Assembly (NCBI GenBank): GCA_017795005.1
Contig: CP051242.1
Coordinates: forward strand, 992,001 to 1,056,000
Length of the DNA stretch: 64,000 bases
From: Balneolaceae bacterium
GTDB taxonomy: Bacteria > Bacteroidota > Rhodothermia > Balneolales > Balneolaceae
Reading direction: 5' to 3'
The notes below the pieces were generated by a model. The model did not search any database and was not told where the DNA came from. It saw nothing but the letters and a program-made list of their open reading frames with translations. Below, piece after piece: positions 17,170 to 25,273 of this stretch (its first letter is position 1; every line of letters starts with the position of its first letter). Made by a program: the position numbers and the translations under genes.

Positions 17170-18059
17170 AAACCTCCGCTAAACATATCGCTGACCGAAT
17201 ACGACTAATGATTTCCACTAAGCAGTTTCAGGTTGGGGAAGTACTTCCTTCTACCAGAGAGTTGGGTCAACAGTTGGAGGCCAGTTTTCATACCGTTCGA
17301 AAAGCGTATCATATTCTGGCTGATGAGGGGTTGATCACCGGAGAAAAAGGAAGAGGTTTTGTAGTCAACAGACAGACTTCTCTCATGGACAAAGAAGCAC
17401 GTCTGGAAGTAGGTGGCGAAAAAGTGCAGGCCTTAATTGAGGAACTAGTGGGTTATGGACTTGACGACTCCGAGATTGAATTCTTATTCCAGGAGCAACT
17501 AGACTACATGGAATGGCCGAACAGAATTCAGACTTGTGCCAGTGTGGGTGAAAATCTGGAGCTGGGCGGGATGCTCGCGAGTGCGATCAAAAAACAGGTT
17601 GGTGTGAAGAGTAAAGTGATTGATATCAACCAATATGAAAGCGCGGCTACCTATGATGCACTATTTGTACCGATTCGCTTCGTGCATAAGTTTCGGACTT
17701 TGAGTGATTCTATTATGATTATCCCAATTATCTATAATTATGATCCTGAAGTATTGCTATCAGTAGTAGATCAGTTTGGAATTCAGACCATCGGTTTGGT
17801 AACCATGGATGAAGAATCCATTCCAAAGATCATCAATGAGCTTAAGAATTCCATTCCTTTTGAAGGATCCTTTGTGGCGGGAAGTATTTATGGGAAATCA
17901 TTGCCACTGTTTGTTCGGGAAACGGATTTAATTATCTACACGCCGGATAGTGCTAAATTAGTGGAGCAGAAAGTTCCTCAGAAAAACCGAATCCGATTGG
18001 AATACAAACTAACCGACCGAAGCGTAGAAATGATAAGAGCAGAACTGTGGGATCAGTGA
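17166..18059 (+). CDS. GntR-family transcriptional regulator with unrecognised effector domain
   Basis: The GTG start overlaps the mutS stop by 4 bp. The N-terminal 70 residues form a GntR winged helix (AKHIADRIRLMI, EVLPSTRELGQQL, SFHTVRKAYHIL, EKGRGFVV). The remaining roughly 220 residues are neither UTRA, FCD nor aminotransferase-like. They look alpha/beta with a YDALFVPIRFVHKF strand and resemble periplasmic-binding or NTPase-like folds only loosely. Ligand and targets are unknown. Coupling to mutS and proximity to an SF1 helicase hint at nucleic-acid or stress metabolism, but that is inference. Confidence 0.82.
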   Translation: MKTSAKHIADRIRLMISTKQFQVGEVLPSTRELGQQLEASFHTVRKAYHILADEGLITGEKGRGFVVNRQTSLMDKEARLEVGGEKVQALIEELVGYGLDDSEIEFLFQEQLDYMEWPNRIQTCASVGENLELGGMLASAIKKQVGVKSKVIDINQYESAATYDALFVPIRFVHKFRTLSDSIMIIPIIYNYDPEVLLSVVDQFGIQTIGLVTMDEESIPKIINELKNSIPFEGSFVAGSIYGKSLPLFVRETDLIIYTPDSAKLVEQKVPQKNRIRLEYKLTDRSVEMIRAELWDQ

Positions 18060-18077
18060 CGTCGTTAATCGTTAATA

Positions 18078-18106
18078 GTTAATCGTTCTTACCAATAACG
18101 ATTAAC
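18078..18106. repeat. spacer inverted repeat, GTTAATCGTT/AACGATTAAC
   Basis: Perfect 10-bp arms GTTAATCGTT (18078-18087) and AACGATTAAC (18097-18106), inside a spacer built from repeats of the same word. The 13-mer AATAACGATTAAC recurs at 49711-49723 in another spacer. It may act as a weak terminator or RNA-end hairpin between the GntR and helicase genes. Confidence 0.7.
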
Positions 18107-18121
18107 GAATAACTAATAATA

Positions 18122-20044
18122 TTGGAAATAAAAGAGACTATTCAGAAAGCCATTGCAGCGATAGAAAAAGAAATTGAAGCTGTTCGTGAAACTCCCTCTC
18201 ACGATGTATTAACGAACGGAGTTAAAGAAAAGAGAGCCGGACACCATATCTATGTGTTTGAAACTAACAATCAGGGATTACGCTTTGCCGAAGAAATAAA
18301 AGCCCGTATCGGATTAGATAAAGAACAGAAAGTAGAGGAAGTCGATTTCAAGGACGGGAAAGTCTGGCTGGAGTTTGATAAGGATGAAGGCAAAAAGATT
18401 GATGAAGTATATCTGGAATGGGAGAATGATTTTGTGCTTCGTAAGATGGAAGATCATCTCAATACGCTTAAAGATAAATGGAAAGAAGTCCCTCAACTGG
18501 ATGCGTTATTGAATCCGGCTTCAGCATTCAAAGAAGCAGAGTTTGCAGTGCCTCCAAAACTGGATGACTTACGGAACGACGCTCAGATTGAAGCCATTGA
18601 GAAGGCTTTACTAAATAATGTGCTGTATGTGTGGGGACCTCCCGGAACCGGGAAAACAGCTACCCTCGGATTTATAATAGCCAATTTGCTTGCTCAGGGA
18701 AAAAGAGTGCTATTTGTGTCGAATACCAATCGGGCGGTAGATGTAGGCTTGCTTAGTGCGATGGATGCGTTGTATGAAGTTCAACCTGAATTTGATCTTC
18801 AGTATACAACCCGGTTTGGTGAGGCCTGGCTGGAAGATGAACGCCTTGAAGATATTCTGTTCGAAAATCAGGTGAAGATAAAACTGGATGGCAAGAAAGC
18901 GGATGCTATTGAACTTCAGACGATGATGGATAATTACAATGCGCTTCAGGATCAGATTGATGAACTAATGACCGATGGGGAGGAAGTTCCTCAAGGTCTG
19001 GATATGCAAATCCAGTTGATCGGAGAAAAGATTGATCGAATGGGCGGTCGGGAAGAAGTAGAAGAGAAAATCGAGAAGTTGTTGAATATCAATGAACGAT
19101 ATGAGCTTAAGAAGAAGCAATTGGTTGCCACAACCATGGCTAAAGTGTGTACTTCGGAGTTGTTTTTTGGAATTAGTTACGATGCGGTAGTAGTGGATGA
19201 AGCCTCTATGGCTGGAATTCCCTATTTGTTACTCATGGCTGCTAAAAGCAAGAAACATTTGGTGGTTGCCGGCGATCCCATGCAGTTGCCTCCTATTTCG
19301 ATAACTAATGATCCGGAGGCCCGTTTTTTTCTGGAACAGGATGTGTTTACCTGTGTTTCCGGCGCCGATACCACCGAAGCACTATTCCAATGGCACGATG
19401 AACATCCACAATTTACCTGTTTCTTTGATACCCAATATCGCTTGAAAACGGATCTGGCAGGAGTAATCAGTTCGGTATTTTATGAGGGAAGACTGAAATC
19501 CGGAAACAACAAAGAAAAGAAATCGCAATCCAGTAGCTCGGTTGCCTTAGTGGATTCCTCGAAATACGGACCTTCTATAGAACAGGAGAAATCAGAGCGG
19601 GGCTTCAAACCGGTCAACGAAGTACATCTGAAACTGATTGAAGAAAGCCTGAAAAAGCTGAAACTGAAACACATTTCGGAAGAAATTGGAATTATTGTCC
19701 CATTCCGGAGTAGCGTGTATCAGGTTCGGAATTATTTACGGGAAAAGAATTTCAGGGGGATTGAAGTAGGGACCATTCATACCTTCCAGGGCAGGGAAAA
19801 GGAAGTAATTATTTTTGATACCGTGATGAGTGGGGAATTGCAATACGGCCAACTTCGTCATTATTCGGTCCGTCCTTTCGATGAAACCAAAAACGGATTG
19901 AGTGTTCCACGTCTGCTGAACGTAGCCTTCTCCCGAAGCAAAGAATTACTGGTGGTAATCGCAGATATGAATCACATCCACAAGATGTATGGAAAGAAAT
20001 TTCTTGGGAAGTTACTTGGGGCGGTGAAAGAGATTTCGCTTTAG
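18122..20044 (+). CDS. SF1 (UPF1/DNA2-like) DNA/RNA helicase
   Basis: ATP-dependent helicase of superfamily 1B; 640 residues. The TTG at 18122 is the only sensible start. After a 150-residue unclassified N-terminal region come motif I GPPGTGKTAT (about 172-181), NTNRAVD, an insertion with coiled-coil character (about 260-330), then motif II DEASMAG. Motif III GDPMQLPPI, QYRLKTDLAG, motif V GTIHTFQGREKEVIIFD and motif VI NVAFSRSKELLVV follow. All catalytic motifs are present. Physiological role unknown; DNA repair or RNA surveillance are options. Probably cotranscribed with or just downstream of the mutS-gntR operon (62-bp spacer). Confidence 0.92.
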   Translation: MEIKETIQKAIAAIEKEIEAVRETPSHDVLTNGVKEKRAGHHIYVFETNNQGLRFAEEIKARIGLDKEQKVEEVDFKDGKVWLEFDKDEGKKIDEVYLEWENDFVLRKMEDHLNTLKDKWKEVPQLDALLNPASAFKEAEFAVPPKLDDLRNDAQIEAIEKALLNNVLYVWGPPGTGKTATLGFIIANLLAQGKRVLFVSNTNRAVDVGLLSAMDALYEVQPEFDLQYTTRFGEAWLEDERLEDILFENQVKIKLDGKKADAIELQTMMDNYNALQDQIDELMTDGEEVPQGLDMQIQLIGEKIDRMGGREEVEEKIEKLLNINERYELKKKQLVATTMAKVCTSELFFGISYDAVVVDEASMAGIPYLLLMAAKSKKHLVVAGDPMQLPPISITNDPEARFFLEQDVFTCVSGADTTEALFQWHDEHPQFTCFFDTQYRLKTDLAGVISSVFYEGRLKSGNNKEKKSQSSSSVALVDSSKYGPSIEQEKSERGFKPVNEVHLKLIEESLKKLKLKHISEEIGIIVPFRSSVYQVRNYLREKNFRGIEVGTIHTFQGREKEVIIFDTVMSGELQYGQLRHYSVRPFDETKNGLSVPRLLNVAFSRSKELLVVIADMNHIHKMYGKKFLGKLLGAVKEISL

Positions 20045-20058
20045 AACTACGAATAGTT

Positions 20059-20096
20059 GAATTAGGAATAACTAGTGTCAAAGTTATTCCTAATTC
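20059..20096. repeat. 14-bp perfect inverted repeat downstream of the helicase
   Basis: GAATTAGGAATAAC (20059-20072) and GTTATTCCTAATTC (20083-20096) are perfectly complementary around a 10-nt loop, starting 15 bp after the helicase stop codon. No T run follows, so it is better described as an RNA 3'-end hairpin or a repeat-family member than as a canonical terminator. Confidence 0.75.
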
Positions 20097-20195
20097 GTAA
20101 TTAGTCTATTCAATTCATTGAAATAAATGTTGATATCTATCCCGAAACCCTCGTATATTTGATGCCCTTCCAAAAACGGAGGTATTTATTGAAAT

Positions 20196-20268
20196 GCGAG
20201 AATAGCTCAGTTGGTAGAGCACAACCTTGCCAAGGTTGGGGTCGCGAGTTCGAGTCTCGTTTCTCGCT
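20196..20268 (+). tRNA. tRNA-Gly (GCC)
   Basis: A complete 73-nt cloverleaf. The acceptor stem is GCGAGAA with TTCTCGC plus discriminator T. The D arm has GCTCAGTTGGTAGAGC. The anticodon stem CAACC/GGTTG holds the loop TTGCCAA with anticodon GCC at 20229-20231. The T arm is GCGAG/CTCGT-like around TTCGAGT. CCA is not encoded. It is followed at once by an intrinsic terminator, so it is transcribed alone. Confidence 0.97.
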
Positions 20269-20274
20269 CTTGAT

Positions 20275-20308
20275 AAGCTCATCAGATTTTCTGATGGGCT
20301 TTTTTATT
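20275..20308 (+). terminator. intrinsic terminator of tRNA-Gly
   Basis: Eleven-pair stem AAGCTCATCAG (20275-20285) with CTGATGGGCTT (20291-20301), containing one G-U pair, around an ATTTT loop and followed by TTTTTATTTT. It lies 6 bp past the tRNA. Confidence 0.9.
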
Positions 20309-20315
20309 TTGTGCT

Positions 20316-20627
20316 ATGCATCAAGTCTATATTCTATACAGTACATCAATTGATAAATATTACGCCGGCTCTACTTCAGTAGGTGTAGAGTTAAGATTGA
20401 AAAGACATAACGAAGGCTGGACAAAATCAATAAGAGCAGGAATCCCGTGGGCACTAAAATATGTGAAAAGCTTTGAGTCCAAATCAGAAGCTCTATCGAA
20501 AGAACGTTTTATCAAGAAGCAGAAAAGCCGCAAATTTATCGAAGGTCTAATTTCCTCAGAAGAAAATGAGCTCAGTTGGTTGAGCATCCCGCTCTGGCGG
20601 GACCAAGGTTGGGGTCGCCCCGAGTAG
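20316..20627 (+). CDS. GIY-YIG nuclease-superfamily protein, 3' end fused into a tRNA remnant
   Basis: Small single-domain GIY-YIG protein (COG2827/UPF0213-like) of 103 residues. The core opens with VYILYSTSIDKYYAGST, where the YIL...YAG pair replaces GIY...YIG. A conserved Arg follows in ELRLKRH, then ALKYVKSF and ALSKERFIKKQKSRKFIEGL, the usual C-terminal helix. The domain is complete by about residue 82. The last 20 or so residues (ELSWLSIPLW...GRPE) are encoded by a degenerate tRNA-Gly copy rather than by conserved coding sequence. The gene lies 48 bp after an intact tRNA-Gly. It may be a mobile homing-type gene; nuclease activity is not demonstrated for this subfamily. Confidence 0.85.
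   Translation: MHQVYILYSTSIDKYYAGSTSVGVELRLKRHNEGWTKSIRAGIPWALKYVKSFESKSEALSKERFIKKQKSRKFIEGLISSEENELSWLSIPLWRDQGWGRPE
20587..20602. repeat. 16-bp GC-rich palindrome in tRNA-like anticodon arm
   Basis: TCCCGC-TCTG-GCGGGA: perfect 6-bp stem with a 4-nt loop, occupying the place of the 8 nt CAACCTTG of the intact tRNA. It is much more GC-rich than its surroundings. Confidence 0.85.
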
Positions 20628-20633
20628 TCGGGG
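20618..20633. repeat. 16-bp GC-rich palindrome in tRNA-like T arm
   Basis: CCCCGA-GTAG-TCGGGG: perfect 6-bp stem with a 4-nt loop, occupying the place of CGAGTTCG in the intact tRNA. Same size and loop length as the palindrome 15 bp upstream but a different sequence. Confidence 0.85.
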
Positions 20634-20655
20634 AGTCTCGTTTCTCGCTCTTAAG

Positions 20656-20689
20656 AAAGGCAGTTAAGTTTTACTTAGCTGCCTTTTTT
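20656..20689 (+). terminator. intrinsic terminator after the tRNA-like copy
   Basis: Thirteen-pair stem AAAGGCAGTTAAG (20656-20668) with CTTAGCTGCCTTT (20674-20686), one G-U pair, TTTTA loop and a following T run. It would end transcription of the GIY-YIG gene. It differs from the tRNA-Gly terminator, so the duplicated segment did not include it. Confidence 0.9.
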
Positions 20690-20714
20690 GTTACTAATTA
20701 ATTAGATTTTGAAT

Positions 20715-21152
20715 ATGGAAATACTAATTACATTTATAACTATACTTTCAGCGATTCTAGGGATATACCTTTTCTTTAAAACCAGTGTTTCAGAAACATT
20801 GGAGCAAGAAGACTTCCTTTCTAAATTTGATAATGCTAGTAGAAATAACAAAAGGTTTATAGAAGAGTTAAAGGCGTATACTTCTAATAAAGTAGATCCT
20901 GAAGATCATTTTATGCAAGGTATAAATTTTGGCGAGGCTCTAAGCACTCTAGAATTTGCACAAGAAGAATTTTTTAGCACCGAAAAAAGAGATCAGTTAA
21001 AAAAGAGTAATAATCATGTTGCAGTTAGGGGTGCGATTAATAGTCTTGAAATTCACAATAAGGATTTGATTGAATCAAGAAATTACTTCTACAAGCATTT
21101 TCTAAATGAGACTATGGAAGAGATGTTGACAAGAGTTAAGGAAGAGGATTAA
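20715..21152 (+). CDS. hypothetical protein with one N-terminal membrane helix
   Basis: About 145 residues from the ATG at 20715 (a TTG at 20709 adds two). The N-terminal MEILITFITILSAILGIYLFF segment (key part ITFITILSAILGIYL) is a membrane anchor. The rest is charged and helical (ETLEQEDFLSKF, GINFGEALSTLEFAQEEFF) and probably cytoplasmic. No family is recognised. It stands alone between the tRNA-like terminator and the glucanase gene. Confidence 0.7.
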   Translation: MEILITFITILSAILGIYLFFKTSVSETLEQEDFLSKFDNASRNNKRFIEELKAYTSNKVDPEDHFMQGINFGEALSTLEFAQEEFFSTEKRDQLKKSNNHVAVRGAINSLEIHNKDLIESRNYFYKHFLNETMEEMLTRVKEED

Positions 21153-21229
21153 GTTTGATATTCAAATCCCATCATATTTCTGAGAATTCTTATCTCGGTT
21201 TGAGAGCTTAAACATAGCTATACTGATTT

Positions 21230-24200
21230 ATGTTATTTCACTTCAGTATACATTTTATGCGTATATCAGCAGCCTCTTCCATTTCAGGGTTATTAAAATC
21301 CACTCTTCTAATTATTGTTACTTTTTTTCTTTCTTTTCAGCTACAAGCCCAGGTTAGCGTGGGTGCAGGAAGTTATAGTACAACCTTACCTTCCGGTGAA
21401 ATTGGTCCGCAGAATTCCAGCGGTCAGAATATTCTGCCTAAGGTATCGGGTTCGTTTTCTCAACAAGTTCAAACTAATGATTGGTGGAGCAGTTTAATTT
21501 TTCCCTTTTTTGGGAATCCACATTCGGGAAAACTCATAGCGCATCCGCTTTCTATGCAGGCTGTTGCTGAAGGATTACAACTTAATTATACCTCCCAGCA
21601 TACCTTTGCTACTGCTGCTCCAGGAACTGATTATTTATTTCCCTACTATCCAAACGGACAACTTACAGTTGGAATCTCCGGACTCAATGCCAGTGAAACC
21701 ACTACTTATAAATATGACGACTGGACGGTAACTGCAGAATGGCTGGATGGCGGAATGTCGATGTTGGCAACGCTCGGTCATGGACTTCCTTTTGTGTATT
21801 TCGAAATTACCGGGGGTGACGCCGTCATCAACTTCAATGGAACCCCAACGGTTTGGTCAAACGATAATGGAGTATTAGGAGTAACCATTGATGGCAGGCA
21901 TTATGGTATTTTTGCTCCAACCGGATCAACATGGAATACAGGTTCTACTTATACCTCCAATTTAAATGGAAAAGACTATTTATCAGTAGCACTACTTCCT
22001 GATAATGAACAATCAACACTGGATGAGTTTAAATCGAGAGCTTATGCTTTCGTAACCAATAGTTTGGTTGAGTGGGAATATGATGAAGTATCAGCAACTC
22101 TAACCTCCACGTATAGCTATGAAACAGAACTAAAAGATTCTGCCGAAGGAAATATAAACGAAACTATATCGGCCTTGTATCGACATCAGTGGTTGTATGT
22201 GAATGAGACTCTGACAAATCATACTTATGTGTCTCCAAGAGGAGAAATGAAGGTTTTTGCCGGGAATTCATTTTCTACTTCACTTAAGTTTCAGGGAGTG
22301 CTTCCAACGCTCCCGGATCAGGGCGATTATAATCCCGAAGTTTTGAGTGGTCTCATTGAGGAAGTAGCCAACGAATCTTTGGATACAGAACCATCTTATG
22401 AAAACGGAAAAGCAATGGCACGGTTTGCAAGTCTTGTCCACATCGCAGATCAAATGGGACTCACTGAAGAACGGGATTATTTCTTATCAGCATTGAAAAC
22501 GAGACTTGAAGATTGGTTTACAGCAGGTGGAAGTCAGGAATATTCTTATAACGCAAATTGGGATGTATTAACAGGATATCCATCTGGTTATGGAGCGGAT
22601 AATCAAATTAACGATCACCATTTTCATATGAGTTATGCGATTGTAAGCGCAGCGACCATTGCTCAATACGATGCTGCATGGGCATCACAGGAACAATGGG
22701 GAGGCATGGTAAATATGTTGATTCGGGATGCAAATGGATGGGACAGAGAAGATCCGTTATTCCCATTTCTACGATCTTATGATATTTATGCCGGACATTC
22801 ATGGGCTGCTGGACATGGAGATTTTGAGGAAGGAAATAACCAGGAATCGAGCTCAGAATCTATGAATTTTGCTTCTGCAGTCGTGCTTTGGGGAGAAGTA
22901 ACTGGTCAACCTGAAATTAGGGATATGGGGATTTTCCTGTATGCAACAGAAACTACTGCTGTAGAGCAGTATTGGTTTGATGTGGATGGTGAAGTTTTTC
23001 CAGAGGATTATCCACATAATGCCATTGGAATGGTTTGGGGTTCAAAGGGAGTGCATGCAACCTGGTTTGGCGGTGCGCCTGAATTTGTGCGTGGTATTAA
23101 CATGCTACCAATCACCAGCGGTTCATTATATCTGGGGAGACATCCTGAATATGTGATTACGAACTATAATGAGATCGTTGAACTAGGAAATGGTCAACCA
23201 GAGTTATGGAAAGACTTATTCTGGTTGTATTTATCAATGGGTGATGCTGATCAGGCATTGACACATTACTTCGCCGAATCCACAACAGTCAACTATAATG
23301 ATCATGACGAAGTGTTTAATGGTCTGTCTCAGCCATTTACCATGCATTGGTTGTACAACATGAAAAAAATGGGACATGTTGATACTACTGTTACTGCCGA
23401 TATTGCCACCTACGCCGTATTTAGTAAAGGAGATGCAAAAACCTACATCGCTTATAATGCTGGGGATACTGAACGGGAAGTTACTTTTTCGGATGGTTTT
23501 TCAATGATGGTTCCGGCAGGCAAAACGCATTCAGAAACTACCGCTCAGGTAAATCCAAATGCTCCCATTATCATTATGACTGCTGACAAAACGAAAGGGA
23601 AGTCTCCATTAACCATTCATTTTGATGCTTCAAACAGTTTTGACAGAAATGATCTGGACTTAACATTCGACTGGGATTTCGGTGAACCTGGCACAAGTTC
23701 TGCCATTGATACCACCGTTACCTTTACTGAAGTTGGTGAGTACACGGTGTTACTAACAGTTAATAATACAAATGGTCTGGTCTCAACAGATAGCATTAAA
23801 GTAGAAGTACTTCCAAACGGCACTCCATATGGTGGGAGTCCGCCAAAAGTGCCGGGGACTATTTTCGCCAGAGATTATGATGAAGGAGGAGAAGGCATTG
23901 CCTATCATGATGTGGATGCAAATAATGCAGGTTTGTTGTACCGACCGGATGAAGGAGTCGACTTATTTGGAGATGGAGGTGTTATTCATGTCTACCAGAT
24001 CATTGCAAGTGAGTGGATTGAATATACATTTGAAGTGGAGGAAGCAGGAAACTATATCTTCGAACCCTACTTTGCTACCGTTCCGGGATTCGGGACGTTC
24101 AAACTTAAGGTAGACAATGTGGATATTAGCGGTACCAAAGCTGTTACAGGAACAGGAAGCTTTATAAACTTTCAGCCCATCGAAATTGAACAAACGTACC

Positions 24201-24598
24201 TTGACGCAGGCACTCATAGAATGCGGTTTGAATTTGATTCGGAAACAGATAAAAAGGGATGGTTAATGAGTTTCAGTAAAATAGAAGTGACTAAAGGTGA
24301 CGCTGTTTCAAGTGAATATTCTGATAATAAACCTAAGGAATTCAGCTTATCTCAAAATTACCCGAATCCATTTAATCCAACTACACAGATCAATTACTCA
24401 ATCCCAAATACTTCGTCTGTTACTTTATATGTAATGAATTCATTGGGACAAAGAGTAGCGACGTTAGTTGATGGGAAGCAATCAGCAGGTAGTTATTCTA
24501 TCAGTTTTGATGCGTCCAGCTTAGCAAGTGGGGTCTATTTCTATACTTTAAAGGCAGAAGATTTCAGTTTAACCAGAAAAATGTTGCTGATTAAATAG
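21230..24598 (+). CDS. secreted GH81 endo-beta-1,3-glucanase with PKD, carbohydrate-binding and T9SS sorting domains
   Basis: Secreted enzyme that cleaves beta-1,3-glucans such as laminarin. The ATG at 21230 gives 1122 residues; the ATG at 21257 gives a more usual signal peptide (cleavage after LQAQ). The GH81 catalytic region spans about 60-740, with TNDWWSSLIFPFFGNPHSG, DHHFHMSYA (about 462) and the Glu-rich catalytic motif EEGNNQESSSES (about 531-542). A PKD-like Ig domain (about 775-865, FDWDFGEPG) and a CBM6-like module (about 885-1025, GGEGIAYHDVDANNAG) follow. The last 80 residues hold the T9SS signal (LSQNYPNPFNPTT and a terminal LTRKMLLIK). Probably for algal-polysaccharide use; no other polysaccharide genes are adjacent. 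Confidence 0.92.
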   Translation: MLFHFSIHFMRISAASSISGLLKSTLLIIVTFFLSFQLQAQVSVGAGSYSTTLPSGEIGPQNSSGQNILPKVSGSFSQQVQTNDWWSSLIFPFFGNPHSGKLIAHPLSMQAVAEGLQLNYTSQHTFATAAPGTDYLFPYYPNGQLTVGISGLNASETTTYKYDDWTVTAEWLDGGMSMLATLGHGLPFVYFEITGGDAVINFNGTPTVWSNDNGVLGVTIDGRHYGIFAPTGSTWNTGSTYTSNLNGKDYLSVALLPDNEQSTLDEFKSRAYAFVTNSLVEWEYDEVSATLTSTYSYETELKDSAEGNINETISALYRHQWLYVNETLTNHTYVSPRGEMKVFAGNSFSTSLKFQGVLPTLPDQGDYNPEVLSGLIEEVANESLDTEPSYENGKAMARFASLVHIADQMGLTEERDYFLSALKTRLEDWFTAGGSQEYSYNANWDVLTGYPSGYGADNQINDHHFHMSYAIVSAATIAQYDAAWASQEQWGGMVNMLIRDANGWDREDPLFPFLRSYDIYAGHSWAAGHGDFEEGNNQESSSESMNFASAVVLWGEVTGQPEIRDMGIFLYATETTAVEQYWFDVDGEVFPEDYPHNAIGMVWGSKGVHATWFGGAPEFVRGINMLPITSGSLYLGRHPEYVITNYNEIVELGNGQPELWKDLFWLYLSMGDADQALTHYFAESTTVNYNDHDEVFNGLSQPFTMHWLYNMKKMGHVDTTVTADIATYAVFSKGDAKTYIAYNAGDTEREVTFSDGFSMMVPAGKTHSETTAQVNPNAPIIIMTADKTKGKSPLTIHFDASNSFDRNDLDLTFDWDFGEPGTSSAIDTTVTFTEVGEYTVLLTVNNTNGLVSTDSIKVEVLPNGTPYGGSPPKVPGTIFARDYDEGGEGIAYHDVDANNAGLLYRPDEGVDLFGDGGVIHVYQIIASEWIEYTFEVEEAGNYIFEPYFATVPGFGTFKLKVDNVDISGTKAVTGTGSFINFQPIEIEQTYLDAGTHRMRFEFDSETDKKGWLMSFSKIEVTKGDAVSSEYSDNKPKEFSLSQNYPNPFNPTTQINYSIPNTSSVTLYVMNSLGQRVATLVDGKQSAGSYSISFDASSLASGVYFYTLKAEDFSLTRKMLLIK

Positions 24599-24675
24599 TC
24601 ATTACAAGTAGGTACTCAGAAAATATTCGATAATGTTTAACTTAGAGAAAATAACCTTGTACCCTTAAAAGAAAA

Positions 24676-25197
24676 ATGTCAGAAAAAACCAGATTTCAAA
24701 AAATGAAGGAATGGCTGGAAAATAACCGGTTTTTTTCAGTCATTCTCGTTTTGGCTTTTCTAATCTCAGGTCTTAGTAGTGTATTTTCTTTTCCGGAGAA
24801 AATCAGATCATTTCTTTCAAATCAAGAACAATATAGATTCGAGAATAAACTAATCAATATGATCGAAGATGGATGTCTGCTCTATAAACCGGATTATGGG
24901 ATTCCACTATTCGATGAGGAGTTTATTCAGGATGCATACCGTGAATATTGGAGAGAAACAGATATAGCCTATGCAGATAGTATACTTATTTTAGGCTATG
25001 TCGATGATCGATATTCAGACGCGTATGCTCTCTCTCTTGCAACACGCCGAGCAAGATCAGCAAAAGAATTTTTAATAGAGCAAGCTCATATTATAGACAT
25101 ATTTGTTGACCCGGAAATCAGACCAAATAGTACCGGAATGAAAAGAGTAAATGAATTTGAATGTGGTGCAAAGATTAAAGTGTATTCTGGTAATTAG
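24676..25197 (+). CDS. membrane-anchored protein with OmpA/MotB-like C-terminal domain
   Basis: 173 residues. One membrane helix near residues 20-42 (FFSVILVLAFLISGLSSVF). The second half resembles the peptidoglycan-binding OmpA-C fold: strand DSILILGYVDD, then SDAYALSLATRRARSAKEFLIEQ in the place of the N-x-x-L-S-x-x-RA helix, and a final CGAKIKVY strand. Key residues are diverged (LGYVDD instead of the usual G-H-T-D), so peptidoglycan binding is uncertain. It lies 77 bp after the glucanase gene. No experimentally known homologue comes to mind. Confidence 0.6.
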   Translation: MSEKTRFQKMKEWLENNRFFSVILVLAFLISGLSSVFSFPEKIRSFLSNQEQYRFENKLINMIEDGCLLYKPDYGIPLFDEEFIQDAYREYWRETDIAYADSILILGYVDDRYSDAYALSLATRRARSAKEFLIEQAHIIDIFVDPEIRPNSTGMKRVNEFECGAKIKVYSGN

Positions 25198-25273
25198 AAA
25201 TTGATGATACTTATGGAATGCATTAAGTTCTTCAACAGTTAATCAAGTAATCAATAACTACTAATAAAATTTT

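Larger units (their letters stand above)
20569..20652 (+). pseudogene. degenerate tRNA-Gly copy carrying two palindromic insertions
   Basis: From AGCTCAGTTGG (20569) to TCTCGTTTCTCGCTCTT (ending 20652) the sequence follows tRNA-Gly at 20205-20271 almost base for base. Two 8-nt segments are replaced: CAACCTTG of the anticodon arm by a 16-nt palindrome (20587-20602), and CGAGTTCG of the T arm by another (20618-20633). The 5' acceptor strand is missing. The copy keeps the 3' acceptor half and is followed by its own terminator. It overlaps the 3' codons of the GIY-YIG gene. Confidence 0.88.
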
